DNA from: CAMBRQ01 sp945870325 | Lineage (GTDB): Bacteria; Bacillota; Clostridia; Lachnospirales; Lachnospiraceae | Length of the DNA stretch: 22,069 nt | NCBI RefSeq assembly: GCF_050313795.1 | Contig: NZ_JBNPMC010000052.1 | Span: forward strand, 1 to 22,069 | Direction of reading: 5' to 3' | Part shown: positions 15,554-22,069 of the stretch, piece by piece | Layout of the letters: each line of letters starts with the position of its first letter | How positions within the stretch are numbered: position 1 is the stretch's first letter | Program-made: the position numbers and the translations under genes | The notes under the pieces: model-generated | The model's input: the letters and a program-made list of their open reading frames with translations, nothing else | The model's database searches: none | Told to the model about the DNA's origin: nothing

Positions 15554-15749
15554 ATGCCAACTGATTGTCGATATTATATCTACCGTCCTTAATGGAAACG
15601 ACACAACTTTTATTCAGGCGGGACACTACCGTAATAGGCTCTCCACTATAGCATCCTAATGAAAATAAGAATGCATTCAGATCCTCATCGTCTGTTTCAA
15701 TCCCCTGAACAATGTACTCTTTTCCTTCCTGAGCATCGGTTAGATTCAT
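15537..15749 (-). CDS. feoA: Ferrous iron transport protein FeoA
   Basis: A 70-residue cytoplasmic SH3-like protein (YIVQGIETDDEDLNAFLFSLGCYSGEPITVVSR) that works with FeoB, probably by interacting with its G domain. The size fits stand-alone FeoA proteins (70-80 residues). The start at 15749 is chosen over the in-frame ATG at 15758 because AGGTGG (15759-15764) directly abuts the latter but is nine bases from the former. It is the first gene of the feoA-feoB-Cys-rich unit. Confidence 0.92.
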   Translation of the reverse strand: MNLTDAQEGKEYIVQGIETDDEDLNAFLFSLGCYSGEPITVVSRLNKSCVVSIKDGRYNIDNQLASAILI

Positions 15750-15800
15750 ACTTTTCATCCACCTTTCAAGCTTCGGTTATTTATTACTAACTCTTTTCAC

Positions 15801-15829
15801 ACTATAGCACCACAGTTCTTGTTTGTCAA
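15801..15829 (-). promoter_or_regulatory. Promoter of the feo operon
   Basis: On the minus strand TTGACA (15824-15829) and TATAGT (15801-15806) are 17 bases apart, a near-consensus promoter with a leader of about 45 bases before feoA. Confidence 0.85.
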
Positions 15830-15835
15830 CCTTTT

Positions 15836-15862
15836 TGAGAATTATTATGAAAATTATTTTCA
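15836..15862 (-). promoter_or_regulatory. Overlapping Fur-box-like sites upstream of feoA
   Basis: Two overlapping 15-bp palindromes match the TGATAATnATTATCA Fur box at 13 of 15 positions each: TGAGAATTATTATGA (15836-15850) and TGAAAATTATTTTCA (15848-15862), the latter a perfect 7-1-7 palindrome. They end six bases before the -35. The same segment, with flanking CCTTTTTGA/TCAAAAAGG arms, can also fold into an RNA hairpin at the end of the lacI-type gene and may double as its terminator. Confidence 0.65.
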
Positions 15863-15875
15863 AAAAGGTCGTCTT

Positions 15876-16871
15876 CTACGCTGTGCCCCGCTCTACCAGG
15901 GAAACCGGAATCACCACATGCCGGTTTTCCACCGTCTCAGGTTCCAGAATCAGCCGCAGCAGCATCTGTACCGTGTTCTTCGCCAGTTCTTGTGTATTCT
16001 GCCGGATCGTAGTAAGTGCCGGATAGCACTGCCGCGCCAGAGAGATGTCATCGAAGCCGATCACCTTGATCTCTTCCGGCACCTTCACTCCATTCTGCTG
16101 AAGCGCCTGTAAGGCTCCGAATGCCCGCAGATCATTTGTAGCAAATATTCCATCGAAGTTCAGTTTCTTTTTCAAAAGATAATAGGTAATCTGGTAAGCC
16201 GTGTCATAAAGGTGATAATTATCATCCAGATGCACGATCAGATCCTCTGATTGCGGCAGATGATATTCCTCCAATGCATCTATATATCCGTGAAGCCTTG
16301 ATCTACTCGCCGGATTATCCTCCTCTACGCCCAGGAACATAATATTTCGGCAGCCTTTTCGTATCAGATGCTCCGTCGCCATGTATCCGCCCAGGTAATG
16401 ATCATACTCAATGCTTACAATATCTTCTTTTTGAACCGGCGTACGGTCGATGAAGATCACCGGCACTTTTGCCCCTTTCGCACGTTGTGCGATCTCCTTG
16501 GTTGGAGATACGATGATAATTCCGGCAAATCTGCGCCTCATACACTCTTCAAAATACCACAGCGTCTTCTTCGCATCCTCATTCGTCGTGTGAATACATG
16601 CAGAATATCCCTGCCGGTATAACTGCTCCTCCAGGTCTGCCGCAACATTGGCAAACCATTCATTCTTAATATCCTGGATCAGGATTCCAACCGCTTTCTC
16701 TCTGTTTTTTTCCGACACTTTATAAGAACTGCTCTTCACGATATCCATGACCAAGCGTTCCGTCTCGTCAGAATATCCGCCTTTCTTATTCAAGATGCGA
16801 GAGACTGTAGCAGTTGATACTCCCGCCTGCGCAGCGATATCTCGAATCGATATTTCTTTTCTATTTCTCAT
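15876..16871 (-). CDS. LacI-family transcriptional regulator
   Basis: A 331-residue repressor-type protein of standard length. The N-terminal helix-turn-helix is SIRDIAAQAGVSTATVSRIL (8-27), followed by the hinge helix region (about 46-60) and a periplasmic-binding-protein-like sugar-sensing domain with the usual blocks (VGILIQDIKNEWFA, GIIIVSPT, VPVIFIDR, GIFATNDLRAFGALQALQ, VIGFDDISLARQCYPALTTIRQ). AGGAGGAG precedes the ATG. It is divergent from the epimerase gene with 372 bases between them, which fits local control of that gene in response to a ketose or related sugar. The effector is not known. Confidence 0.93.
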   Translation of the reverse strand: MRNRKEISIRDIAAQAGVSTATVSRILNKKGGYSDETERLVMDIVKSSSYKVSEKNREKAVGILIQDIKNEWFANVAADLEEQLYRQGYSACIHTTNEDAKKTLWYFEECMRRRFAGIIIVSPTKEIAQRAKGAKVPVIFIDRTPVQKEDIVSIEYDHYLGGYMATEHLIRKGCRNIMFLGVEEDNPASRSRLHGYIDALEEYHLPQSEDLIVHLDDNYHLYDTAYQITYYLLKKKLNFDGIFATNDLRAFGALQALQQNGVKVPEEIKVIGFDDISLARQCYPALTTIRQNTQELAKNTVQMLLRLILEPETVENRHVVIPVSLVERGTA

Positions 16872-17243
16872 GGCACACTCCTCCTAACTTCTCAGTTTTC
16901 ATCTCCCAGGCAGAGAGATTCATCTTTTATCCTAATCTATCATTCTTTTCCTCAAAAGAACTCCTAATATTCATCTCACCCATCTTAATATGCTAATAAA
17001 ATAGTAACATATTTTTCCATCAAAGTAAACTTAATGTTTATATATACGTAAATTTACGTTATGTATTCGAAATTCATTTTTGTATATTTTACATAAAATT
17101 ACGTCTTGTTACTTAACTATATTATAGAATTGGTTCAACACTATTGACAACTAGCACACAAATAACTAATATTATCTTAACAGTAATACGTTCCCGGAAC
17201 GTAACAAAACGTAAATAATTTATTTTATAAAGGAGGATGACTC
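16872..17243. promoter_or_regulatory. Divergent lacI/epimerase control region with palindromic operators
   Basis: This 372-base AT-rich region has a minus-strand promoter for the lacI-type gene (TTTACT 17024-17029, TACTAT 17001-17006, 17-base spacer) and a plus-strand promoter for the epimerase (TTGACA 17144-17149, TAATAT 17167-17172, 17-base spacer). Palindromes that could be operators: ACGTAAATTTACGT (17046-17059, perfect), ACATAAAATTACGT (17091-17104, 12 of 14 like the first) and TACGTTCCCGGAACGTA (17187-17203, perfect around a central C) just downstream of the predicted epimerase transcription start. Nothing else coding is visible. Confidence 0.65.
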
Positions 17244-18128
17244 ATGAAATATGGAATTTATTTTGCTTACTGGGAGAAACAGTGGGGTGCAGATCAGAAG
17301 AAATACATCGAAAAGGTTAAAAGCCTCGGCTTTGATACATTAGAGATTTCTTGCGCGCTTCTCAAAAACATCTCTAAAACAGAATTGGACGACCTGAAAT
17401 CCGAGGCAAAAGCACAGGGCGTTACCCTGACTGCAGGTTACGGTCCATCCGCATCAGAGAATCTGGCTTCCGCTGATGAAAATGTTGCGAAAAATGCAAT
17501 TAATTTCTACACGGACATCTTAAAGCAATTAGAATATCTGGATATTCACACGATCGGCGGCGGCATCTATTCTTACTGGCCGGTTGACTACTCTAAGCCA
17601 ATCGACAAAGCTGGCGACTGGGCAAGAAGTGTTAAAAACGTTCGTACCGTAGCCAAGATCGCCGGAGAATGCGGCGTTGATTACTGTCTGGAAGTCTTGA
17701 ACCGTTTCGAAGGCTACATCTTGAACACCGCCAAAGAGGCAGTACAGTTCGTAGAAGAAGTTGACGTTCCAGCCGCAAAGGTAATGCTGGATACCTTCCA
17801 TATGAATATCGAAGAAGACAGCATGATCGACGCCATCCTTACAGCCGGAGACAAACTCGGACATTTCCACGTAGGCGAGAACAACCGCCGCGTTCCGGGC
17901 AAGGGTACTATGCCATGGGCAGAGATTGGTCATGCATTGCGCCGCGTGGGATATGACAAGAACATTGTCATGGAACCATTCGTACTGATGGGCGGCGAAG
18001 TAGGAAACGACATCAAAATCTGGAGAAATCTGTGTCCGGACGAATCCAAACTGGATCAGGATGCGAAGAATTCCGTGGCATACCTGCGGCATGTATTCAG
18101 CGGTCCATATTCAGACTACAGTTTATAA
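17244..18128 (+). CDS. D-allulose (D-psicose)/D-tagatose 3-epimerase
   Basis: A 294-residue TIM-barrel epimerase that inverts C3 of free ketohexoses (D-fructose to D-allulose, D-tagatose to D-sorbose) with a Mn/Co ion. The metal ligands and catalytic glutamates fall exactly at the numbers known for the Agrobacterium enzyme: E150 (LEVLNRFE), D183 (MLDTFHMN), H209 (HFHVGEN) and E244 (VMEPFV). Substrate contacts of the family are also present: W112 (YWPVDY), E156, H186 and R215. AGGAGG lies seven bases before the ATG. It stands alone, with a terminator after it and a divergent LacI-type regulator before it; no kinase or sugar transporter is adjacent. Substrate preference within the family is not decided by sequence alone. 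Confidence 0.9.
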   Translation: MKYGIYFAYWEKQWGADQKKYIEKVKSLGFDTLEISCALLKNISKTELDDLKSEAKAQGVTLTAGYGPSASENLASADENVAKNAINFYTDILKQLEYLDIHTIGGGIYSYWPVDYSKPIDKAGDWARSVKNVRTVAKIAGECGVDYCLEVLNRFEGYILNTAKEAVQFVEEVDVPAAKVMLDTFHMNIEEDSMIDAILTAGDKLGHFHVGENNRRVPGKGTMPWAEIGHALRRVGYDKNIVMEPFVLMGGEVGNDIKIWRNLCPDESKLDQDAKNSVAYLRHVFSGPYSDYSL

Positions 18129-18153
18129 TTCGATTGCTCTGTCCCCAATTAAA

Positions 18154-18177
18154 AATCCCCCGGAATTCCGGGGGATT
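18154..18177. terminator. Bidirectional terminator between the epimerase and rplA
   Basis: A 24-bp perfect palindrome (AATCCCCCGG, AATT, CCGGGGGATT) lies between two convergent genes. On the minus strand it is followed by TTTTTAATT, a good U tract for the rplK-rplA unit; on the plus strand by ATATATTT. Confidence 0.9.
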
Positions 18178-18197
18178 ATATATTTCGTTGACTCAAT

Positions 18198-18893
18198 CTA
18201 TTTTACAAGTTTCATTGGGTTAATCTTAACACCAGGTCCCATTGTAGAAGTAAGTGTCACGCTCTTTAAGAACTGACCTTTTACTGCTGCCGGTCTTGCT
18301 TTGTTGATTGCATCAATCAGCGTCTGGAAGTTGTCCGTAATCTGTTCTTCGGTAAATGATGCTTTACCTAACGGCACATGGATAATGTTTGTCTTGTCAA
18401 GTCTGTACTCAATCTTACCAGCTTTGATATCATTAACAGCCTTCGTAACATCCATTGTTACTGTACCAGCCTTCGGGTTCGGCATAAGACCTTTTGGTCC
18501 AAGTACACGACCGATACGTCCTACAACACCCATCATATCCGGTGTAGCAACAACAACGTCGAATTCAAACCAGTTTTCTTTCTGGATCTTCTCGATCAGT
18601 TCCATTCCTCCAACGTAATCTGCTCCAGCTGCTTTTGCTTCTTCTGCTTTAGCATCCTTAGCAAATACAAGGATACGAACCTTCTTACCTGTTCCGTGTG
18701 GCAGTACAACTGCTCCACGAATCTGCTGGTCAGCGTGACGTCCGTCACAGCCTGTTCTGATATGAGCCTCGATTGTCTCATCGAATTTCGCTACTGCAGT
18801 CTTTTTAACTAATGCTACTGCATCTGCAACATCATAGAGCGTTCCTCTGTCAATTGCTTTTGCAGCTTCAACATATTTCTTTCCTCTTTTCAT
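18198..18893 (-). CDS. rplA: 50S ribosomal protein L1
   Basis: A 231-residue protein of the mobile L1 stalk on 23S rRNA and a translational repressor of its own mRNA. Typical blocks are present: KKYVEAAKAIDRGTLYDVADAV, FDETIEAHIRTGCDGRHADQQIRG, VLPHGTGK, and VGRIGRVLGPKGLMPNPKAGTV. AAGGAGGT precedes the ATG, and directly upstream of it is an RNA element resembling the L1 binding site. The gene is last in the rpmG-secE-nusG-rplK-rplA unit; in most bacteria rplJ would follow, which it does not here. Confidence 0.98.
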   Translation of the reverse strand: MKRGKKYVEAAKAIDRGTLYDVADAVALVKKTAVAKFDETIEAHIRTGCDGRHADQQIRGAVVLPHGTGKKVRILVFAKDAKAEEAKAAGADYVGGMELIEKIQKENWFEFDVVVATPDMMGVVGRIGRVLGPKGLMPNPKAGTVTMDVTKAVNDIKAGKIEYRLDKTNIIHVPLGKASFTEEQITDNFQTLIDAINKARPAAVKGQFLKSVTLTSTMGPGVKINPMKLVK

Positions 18894-18908
18894 CTAAATA
18901 ACCTCCTT

Positions 18909-18935
18909 GTGGTAATGTCGGGATAACCCTCCCAC
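18909..18935 (-). promoter_or_regulatory. L1-binding-like RNA element before rplA
   Basis: The minus-strand RNA reads GTGG-GA-GGG-TTAT-CCC-GACATTA-CCAC: two short stems around an asymmetric internal loop of two and seven bases. This matches the core of the L1 binding site on 23S rRNA and on known L1-repressed mRNAs (GTGGGAGG ... CCGA ... CCAC). The rplA Shine-Dalgarno sequence (18901-18908) begins at the next base, so bound L1 could block translation directly. Confidence 0.7.
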
Positions 18936-18966
18936 GATTCTTGTTTTCACGTTTATAATGAACTAA

Positions 18967-19392
18967 TTACTCCTCAATCTTTACACCCATACTGCGGCAT
19001 GTTCCTGCTACCATGCTCATAGCAGCTTCAACTGTTGCTGCATTCAGGTCTGGCATCTTCAGTTCAGCGATCTCCTGTAACTGTGCCTTTGTAATTGTAG
19101 CAACCTTTGTCTTGTTCGGAACACCTGATCCAGACTTAATGTTGCAAGCCTTCTTAATCAGAACTGCTGCCGGTGGTGTCTTTGTGATGAAGCTAAAGCT
19201 TCTGTCATTGTAAACTGTGATAACAACAGGAATAATCAAGTCTCCCTGATCTGCTGTTCTTGCGTTGAACTGCTTAGTGAATTCAACGATATTAACACCG
19301 TGCTGACCAAGTGCAGGTCCAACCGGTGGTGCCGGTGTAGCTTTTCCAGCAGGGATCTGTAACTTAATATAACCTTGTACTTTTTTTGCCAT
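18967..19392 (-). CDS. rplK: 50S ribosomal protein L11
   Basis: A 141-residue protein of the GTPase-associated centre. It has the Pro-rich N-terminal domain (IPAGKATPAPPVGPALGQHGVNI) and the rRNA-binding C-terminal domain (IKSGSGVPNKTKVATIT). The start at 19392 (MAKKVQGYIK) follows AAGGAGGT; a 16-codon longer open frame would run into the L1-like RNA element and is rejected. It lies 54 bases after nusG. Confidence 0.98.
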   Translation of the reverse strand: MAKKVQGYIKLQIPAGKATPAPPVGPALGQHGVNIVEFTKQFNARTADQGDLIIPVVITVYNDRSFSFITKTPPAAVLIKKACNIKSGSGVPNKTKVATITKAQLQEIAELKMPDLNAATVEAAMSMVAGTCRSMGVKIEE

Positions 19393-19407
19393 TTTAATTA
19401 CCTCCTT

Positions 19408-19440
19408 GTGGTGCTTCCGGGAACTTAAGTCCCCTCCCAC
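19408..19440 (-). promoter_or_regulatory. L1-binding-like RNA element before rplK
   Basis: The minus-strand RNA contains GTGG-GA-GGG(G) and CCC-GGAAGCA-CCAC around an inner helix, with the same two-against-seven internal loop as the copy before rplA but a different inner loop. The Shine-Dalgarno AAGGAGGT starts right after it. The element begins seven bases past the nusG stop. L1 control at rplK is the classical arrangement. Confidence 0.7.
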
Positions 19441-19446
19441 TGCCTG

Positions 19447-19962
19447 TTACATTTTTTTAACTTCTGCGAAACTAATTTCAACCGGCGTTTCGCGGCCGAA
19501 CAGTTCAACATTGATGGTAAGACTCTGCTTCTGCAAGTTCATAGACTGGATCACTCCAACGGTATCTGCCCACGCGCCGGCAATTACCTGAACGGTATCG
19601 CCTTCCGCAAAATCTACGACAATATTCTCCTGTCTGATTCCAAGCGGTGCCATCTCAGCATCCGTAAGCGGAACCGGCTTAGATCCCGGTCCAACGAATC
19701 CGGTAACACCTCTCGTATTACGAACAACGTACCATGTATCGTCGTTCATAATCATGTGAATCAGCACATAGCCAGGAAACATCTTCTTCTGTGCCGCTTT
19801 CTGAACACCGTTCTTCATCTCTACGACATCCTGCATCGGAACACGAACCTCCAGAATCTGATCTTCCAGATGTCTGTTCTCAATTGTCTTATCAATGTTA
19901 GCCTTTACTTTGTTCTCATACCCTGAATAGGTATGAACTACGTACCATTTTGCCTCTGACAT
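19447..19962 (-). CDS. nusG: Transcription elongation/termination factor NusG
   Basis: A 171-residue factor that binds the RNA polymerase clamp and links it to Rho or the ribosome. It has the NGN domain (KWYVVHTYSGYENKVKANI at 5-23, PGYVLIHM, DDTWYVVRNTRGVTGFVG) and the C-terminal KOW domain (GDTVQVIAGAWADTVGVIQ, then INVELFGRETPVEISFAEV). AAAGGTGAG precedes the ATG. It lies between secE and rplK, the conserved order. Confidence 0.98.
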   Translation of the reverse strand: MSEAKWYVVHTYSGYENKVKANIDKTIENRHLEDQILEVRVPMQDVVEMKNGVQKAAQKKMFPGYVLIHMIMNDDTWYVVRNTRGVTGFVGPGSKPVPLTDAEMAPLGIRQENIVVDFAEGDTVQVIAGAWADTVGVIQSMNLQKQSLTINVELFGRETPVEISFAEVKKM

Positions 19963-19995
19963 AAACTCACCTTTCTTGCCTGCAGATTATCAGTG

Positions 19996-20187
19996 CTATT
20001 TTACTAATAAATCCACTCCGTACTGGGCGATAAAATCAATGATCGCGATGATAACTCCCATTACTACGGATACAGAAACAACTGCTGCCGTCTGTTTTGC
20101 TACTGTCATCTTATCTGGCCAAATGATTTTCTTAAATTCTCTGCTAAGACCTTTGAACCAGCTTTTCTTCTGCGTCTTCTCACTCAT
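19996..20187 (-). CDS. secE: Preprotein translocase subunit SecE
   Basis: A 63-residue single-spanning SecE of the short Gram-positive type: an amphipathic N-terminal part with the signature FKGLSREFKKIIWPDK, then one membrane helix (about 30-52). It stabilises SecY in the translocase. The ATG at 20187 is chosen because AAGGAG (20196-20201) is eight bases away; a GTG three codons upstream overlaps that site. It lies 22 bases after rpmG. Confidence 0.96.
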   Translation of the reverse strand: MSEKTQKKSWFKGLSREFKKIIWPDKMTVAKQTAAVVSVSVVMGVIIAIIDFIAQYGVDLLVK

Positions 20188-20209
20188 GACGTCCACTCCT
20201 TTACGGCGA

Positions 20210-20359
20210 CTATTTTGTTTCCTTGTGCAATGTGTGTGACTTGCAGAACTTACAGTACTTCCTAGTCTCCATACGTTCCGGATGAGCTTTCTTGTCCTTT
20301 GTCATGTTGTAGTTACGCTGCTTGCATTCTGTACATTCCAATGTGATTCTTGTACGCAC
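20210..20359 (-). CDS. rpmG: 50S ribosomal protein L33
   Basis: A 49-residue protein read from a GTG at 20359 to a TAG at 20210: VRTRITLECTECKQRNY at the start and HPERMETRKYCKFC in the middle, ending HTLHKETK. The four cysteines (9, 12, 36, 39) form the zinc ribbon of the C+ form of L33, so its zinc-free replacement would be expected elsewhere in the genome. The ribosome binding site is GAGGTGG. It is the first gene of the unit with secE and nusG, its usual place in Firmicutes. Confidence 0.95.
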   Translation of the reverse strand: MRTRITLECTECKQRNYNMTKDKKAHPERMETRKYCKFCKSHTLHKETK

Positions 20360-20398
20360 AACTTCCACCTCGCTTTTTGTGTCTTATTAACATGTTAC

Positions 20399-20422
20399 TT
20401 GGTAGCTTGCGAGGCTACCCAA
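20399..20422 (-). other. Hairpin in the rpmG leader
   Basis: TTGGGTAGC pairs with GCTACCAA around CTCGCAA, with one bulged G. It lies midway in the roughly 100-base leader between the promoter and rpmG. No terminator U tract follows, and it does not extend into a tRNA cloverleaf. Confidence 0.4.
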
Positions 20423-20463
20423 TTTTAGGCATAAAAAAAAGACCTACTTCCATTCGCTAGGAT

Positions 20464-20492
20464 AGTGTACCATACCTAGAATCAAAAAGCAA
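20464..20492 (-). promoter_or_regulatory. Promoter of rpmG-secE-nusG-rplK-rplA
   Basis: On the minus strand TTGCTT (20487-20492) and TACACT (20464-20469) are 17 bases apart, giving a start near 20457. A run of eight U (20433-20440) follows about 17 bases into the transcript. The -10 is good and the -35 only moderate. Confidence 0.6.
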
Positions 20493-20568
20493 GCCTTTTT
20501 TCATATAAGCCTTTGTTAAGTATCAATTTTTATTGCAAAATAATCTTTATAATCTATCATCGGCAGAA

Positions 20569-21852
20569 TTATGCATTCAGCAGTTTCTCTATGCTTACTA
20601 ACTTCACGCTCAGCACGAAGATCTCAGCCGCAACCTCTAGTTCTTCCACAGTCGGAAATGATGGTGCAATTCGGATGTTGCTGTCTTTTGGATCTTTTCC
20701 ATAAGGATAGGTTGCACCGGCACCTGTCATAACCAGTCCGGCTTCCTTCGCCTTTGCCACGATCTCCTTCGCACAGCCCTCCATCGCATCAAAGGAAATG
20801 AAGTATCCGCCCAGCGGCTTCGTCCAGGAACCAATCTCCAGCCCGCCCAGTTCACGGTCCAAAACTTCCAGAACCTTCTCAAACTTCGGACGCAGGATCT
20901 CAGCGTGTTTTCTCATATGATTATACATTCCCTGCATATCTTTAAAGTAACGCACATGACGTAACTGGTTCAGTTTATCATGACCGATGGTCTGGAAACT
21001 CATATAACGCTTTGCATCTTCCAGATTCGCCTGAGATGCTGCCAAAGCCGCGATTCCTGAACCAGGGAAGGAAACCTTGGAGGTAGAGATGAACTTCAGC
21101 ACCATATCCGGGTTGCCTGCCTTGATACATTCATTTAACAATTCCAGAATCACATCTCTCTTATCATCATACAGATGATGGATAGAATATGCATTATCCC
21201 AGAAGATACGGAAATCTTTGGCTGCAGGTTTCAGTTTTGCGAATCTTCTTACCGTCTCATCTGAGTAAGAGACACCTGTTGGATTAGAGTACTTCGGCAC
21301 GCACCAGATTCCCTTGATTGATTCATCCTCTGCGACCAGTTTCTCTACCATATCCATATCCGGTCCCGTCTCAAGAAGCGGTATGTTAATCATCTCAATA
21401 CCGAAGAATTCTGTGATTGCAAAATGACGGTCATATCCCGGTACCGGACATAAGAATTTTACATGATCAAGTTTGCACCACGGAGTACTGCCCATGATAC
21501 CGTGTGTCATGGCACGTGATACTGTATCAAACATAACATTCAGACTAGAGTTTCCATATATAAGGATATTTCTCTCTGGCACCTCTGACATATCCGCAAG
21601 CAATTTTCTCGCATCGCTGATCCCATCCAGCACGCCGTAATTCCGACAATCTATTCCGTCAGAACTCAGCATATCGGTATCGCTTGTCAGGACATCCATC
21701 ATCCCTATACTAATATCCAACTGGGATTTTGAAGGCTTACCACGGGACATATCCAATTTCAGCCCCTTGCCCTTTACATCCTCAAACTGCTGCTCCAGAT
21801 CATTTTTCAACGCTTCTAATTCTTCCTTACTCAACTGACTATATGGTGTCAT
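20569..21852 (-). CDS. PLP-dependent aminotransferase (class I-like, aspartate/alanine aminotransferase type)
   Basis: A 427-residue fold-type I aminotransferase. Visible landmarks are LDMSRGKPS near the N-terminus (33-41), the phosphate-binding YGNSSLNVM (99-107), CVPKYSNPTG (184-193) with the PLP-contacting Asn, FWDNAYSIHH with D219, the Schiff-base lysine K259 in FISTSKVSFPGSG, and the C-terminal SNIRIAPSFPTVEEL with the substrate-carboxylate-binding Arg. The sequence looks like the less-studied group of annotated aspartate aminotransferases with a MocR-like domain, common in Firmicutes; the amino donor is not certain. GGGAGG precedes the ATG. It has its own promoter and is separated from rpmG by about 200 bases. 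Confidence 0.9.
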   Translation of the reverse strand: MTPYSQLSKEELEALKNDLEQQFEDVKGKGLKLDMSRGKPSKSQLDISIGMMDVLTSDTDMLSSDGIDCRNYGVLDGISDARKLLADMSEVPERNILIYGNSSLNVMFDTVSRAMTHGIMGSTPWCKLDHVKFLCPVPGYDRHFAITEFFGIEMINIPLLETGPDMDMVEKLVAEDESIKGIWCVPKYSNPTGVSYSDETVRRFAKLKPAAKDFRIFWDNAYSIHHLYDDKRDVILELLNECIKAGNPDMVLKFISTSKVSFPGSGIAALAASQANLEDAKRYMSFQTIGHDKLNQLRHVRYFKDMQGMYNHMRKHAEILRPKFEKVLEVLDRELGGLEIGSWTKPLGGYFISFDAMEGCAKEIVAKAKEAGLVMTGAGATYPYGKDPKDSNIRIAPSFPTVEELEVAAEIFVLSVKLVSIEKLLNA

Positions 21853-21901
21853 AGAAGTTCCCTCCCGTAATTCTCATTGATTTCATAATACGCTATTTGC
21901 T

Positions 21902-21930
21902 ATTGTAAGGATAGTATGAAGAATTGTCAA
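21902..21930 (-). promoter_or_regulatory. Promoter of the aminotransferase gene
   Basis: On the minus strand TTGACA (21925-21930) and TACAAT (21902-21907) are 17 bases apart, with a leader of about 45 bases. The remaining sequence to the window end (21931-22069) is very AT-rich with no gene seen; it holds a small palindrome ATGCAATTTTTGCAT at 21990-22004 of unknown role. Confidence 0.8.
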
Positions 21931-22069
21931 GTCTCACTTGCATTTTTCTATCATTTTTATAGGATGCATTCCGATTTTTTCGTTTTGTTATGCAATTTTT
22001 GCATCAAAAACTTGCAAAATTTATTTTCGTAATATTTTTAATTATTAGAATAACATATAGAATTGCAAC

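Noticed and set aside
20399..20422. Possible tRNA gene before rpmG-secE
   Set aside because: tRNA-Trp is common at this place in Firmicutes, but only one bulged hairpin exists here, with no T-loop GTTCGA, acceptor stem or anticodon arm.
1..22069. CRISPR arrays, insertion sequences, prophage or toxin-antitoxin genes
   Set aside because: No spaced repeats, transposase/integrase motifs, terminal inverted repeats or toxin-like small gene pairs were found; the only short direct repeat is the 16-bp pair at 13389-13420.

Overview
The window most likely comes from a low-to-mid GC gut Firmicute of the Lachnospiraceae type (Dorea, Blautia or Mediterraneibacter-like). This rests on AGGAGG-type ribosome binding sites, strong TTGACA/TATAAT-type promoters, the Clostridia-style protein sequences, a separate FeoA plus FeoB plus Cys-rich FeoB accessory, and the C+ form of ribosomal protein L33. 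No phage, insertion sequence, CRISPR array or tRNA/rRNA gene is visible.

Layout from left to right. 94-855 (+): a TSUP/TauE-SafE membrane permease. 979-2064 (-): an M24 Xaa-Pro peptidase with its own promoter and a long, three-hairpin 5' leader. 2331-2573 (-): a truncated, HTH-only Fur-family gene preceded by Fur-box-like palindromes. 2677-3333 (-): a hexapeptide-repeat acetyltransferase. 3435-12378 (-): rpoC, rpoB, rplL and rplJ, with an L10 autoregulatory leader and attenuator before rplJ and a terminator plus new promoter between rplL and rpoB. 12734-13087 (+): a single-pass membrane protein with a CxxC heavy-metal domain. 13170-15749 (-): feoA-feoB-Cys-rich accessory under a promoter with overlapping Fur-box-like sites. 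15876-16871 (-) and 17244-18128 (+): a divergent LacI-family regulator and a D-allulose (D-psicose)/D-tagatose 3-epimerase, with operator-like palindromes between them. 18198-20359 (-): rpmG-secE-nusG-rplK-rplA. 20569-21852 (-): a PLP-dependent aminotransferase.

The core is the bacterial transcription/translation supercluster (rpmG, secE, nusG, rplK, rplA, rplJ, rplL, rpoB, rpoC). Here it is interrupted between rplA and rplJ by about 5.6 kb holding a ferrous-iron uptake operon, a metal-binding membrane protein and a rare-sugar epimerase with its repressor. Regulatory signals are unusually legible: two copies of an RNA element resembling the ribosomal protein L1 binding site (before rplK and before rplA), an L10 leader, Fur-box-like arrays at two places, and a candidate uncharacterised structured leader on the peptidase gene. 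The most notable items are the split supercluster, the duplicated L1-like sites, the mini-Fur with intact Fur-box-like promoter, the peptidase leader, and the metal-binding membrane protein beside feoAB.
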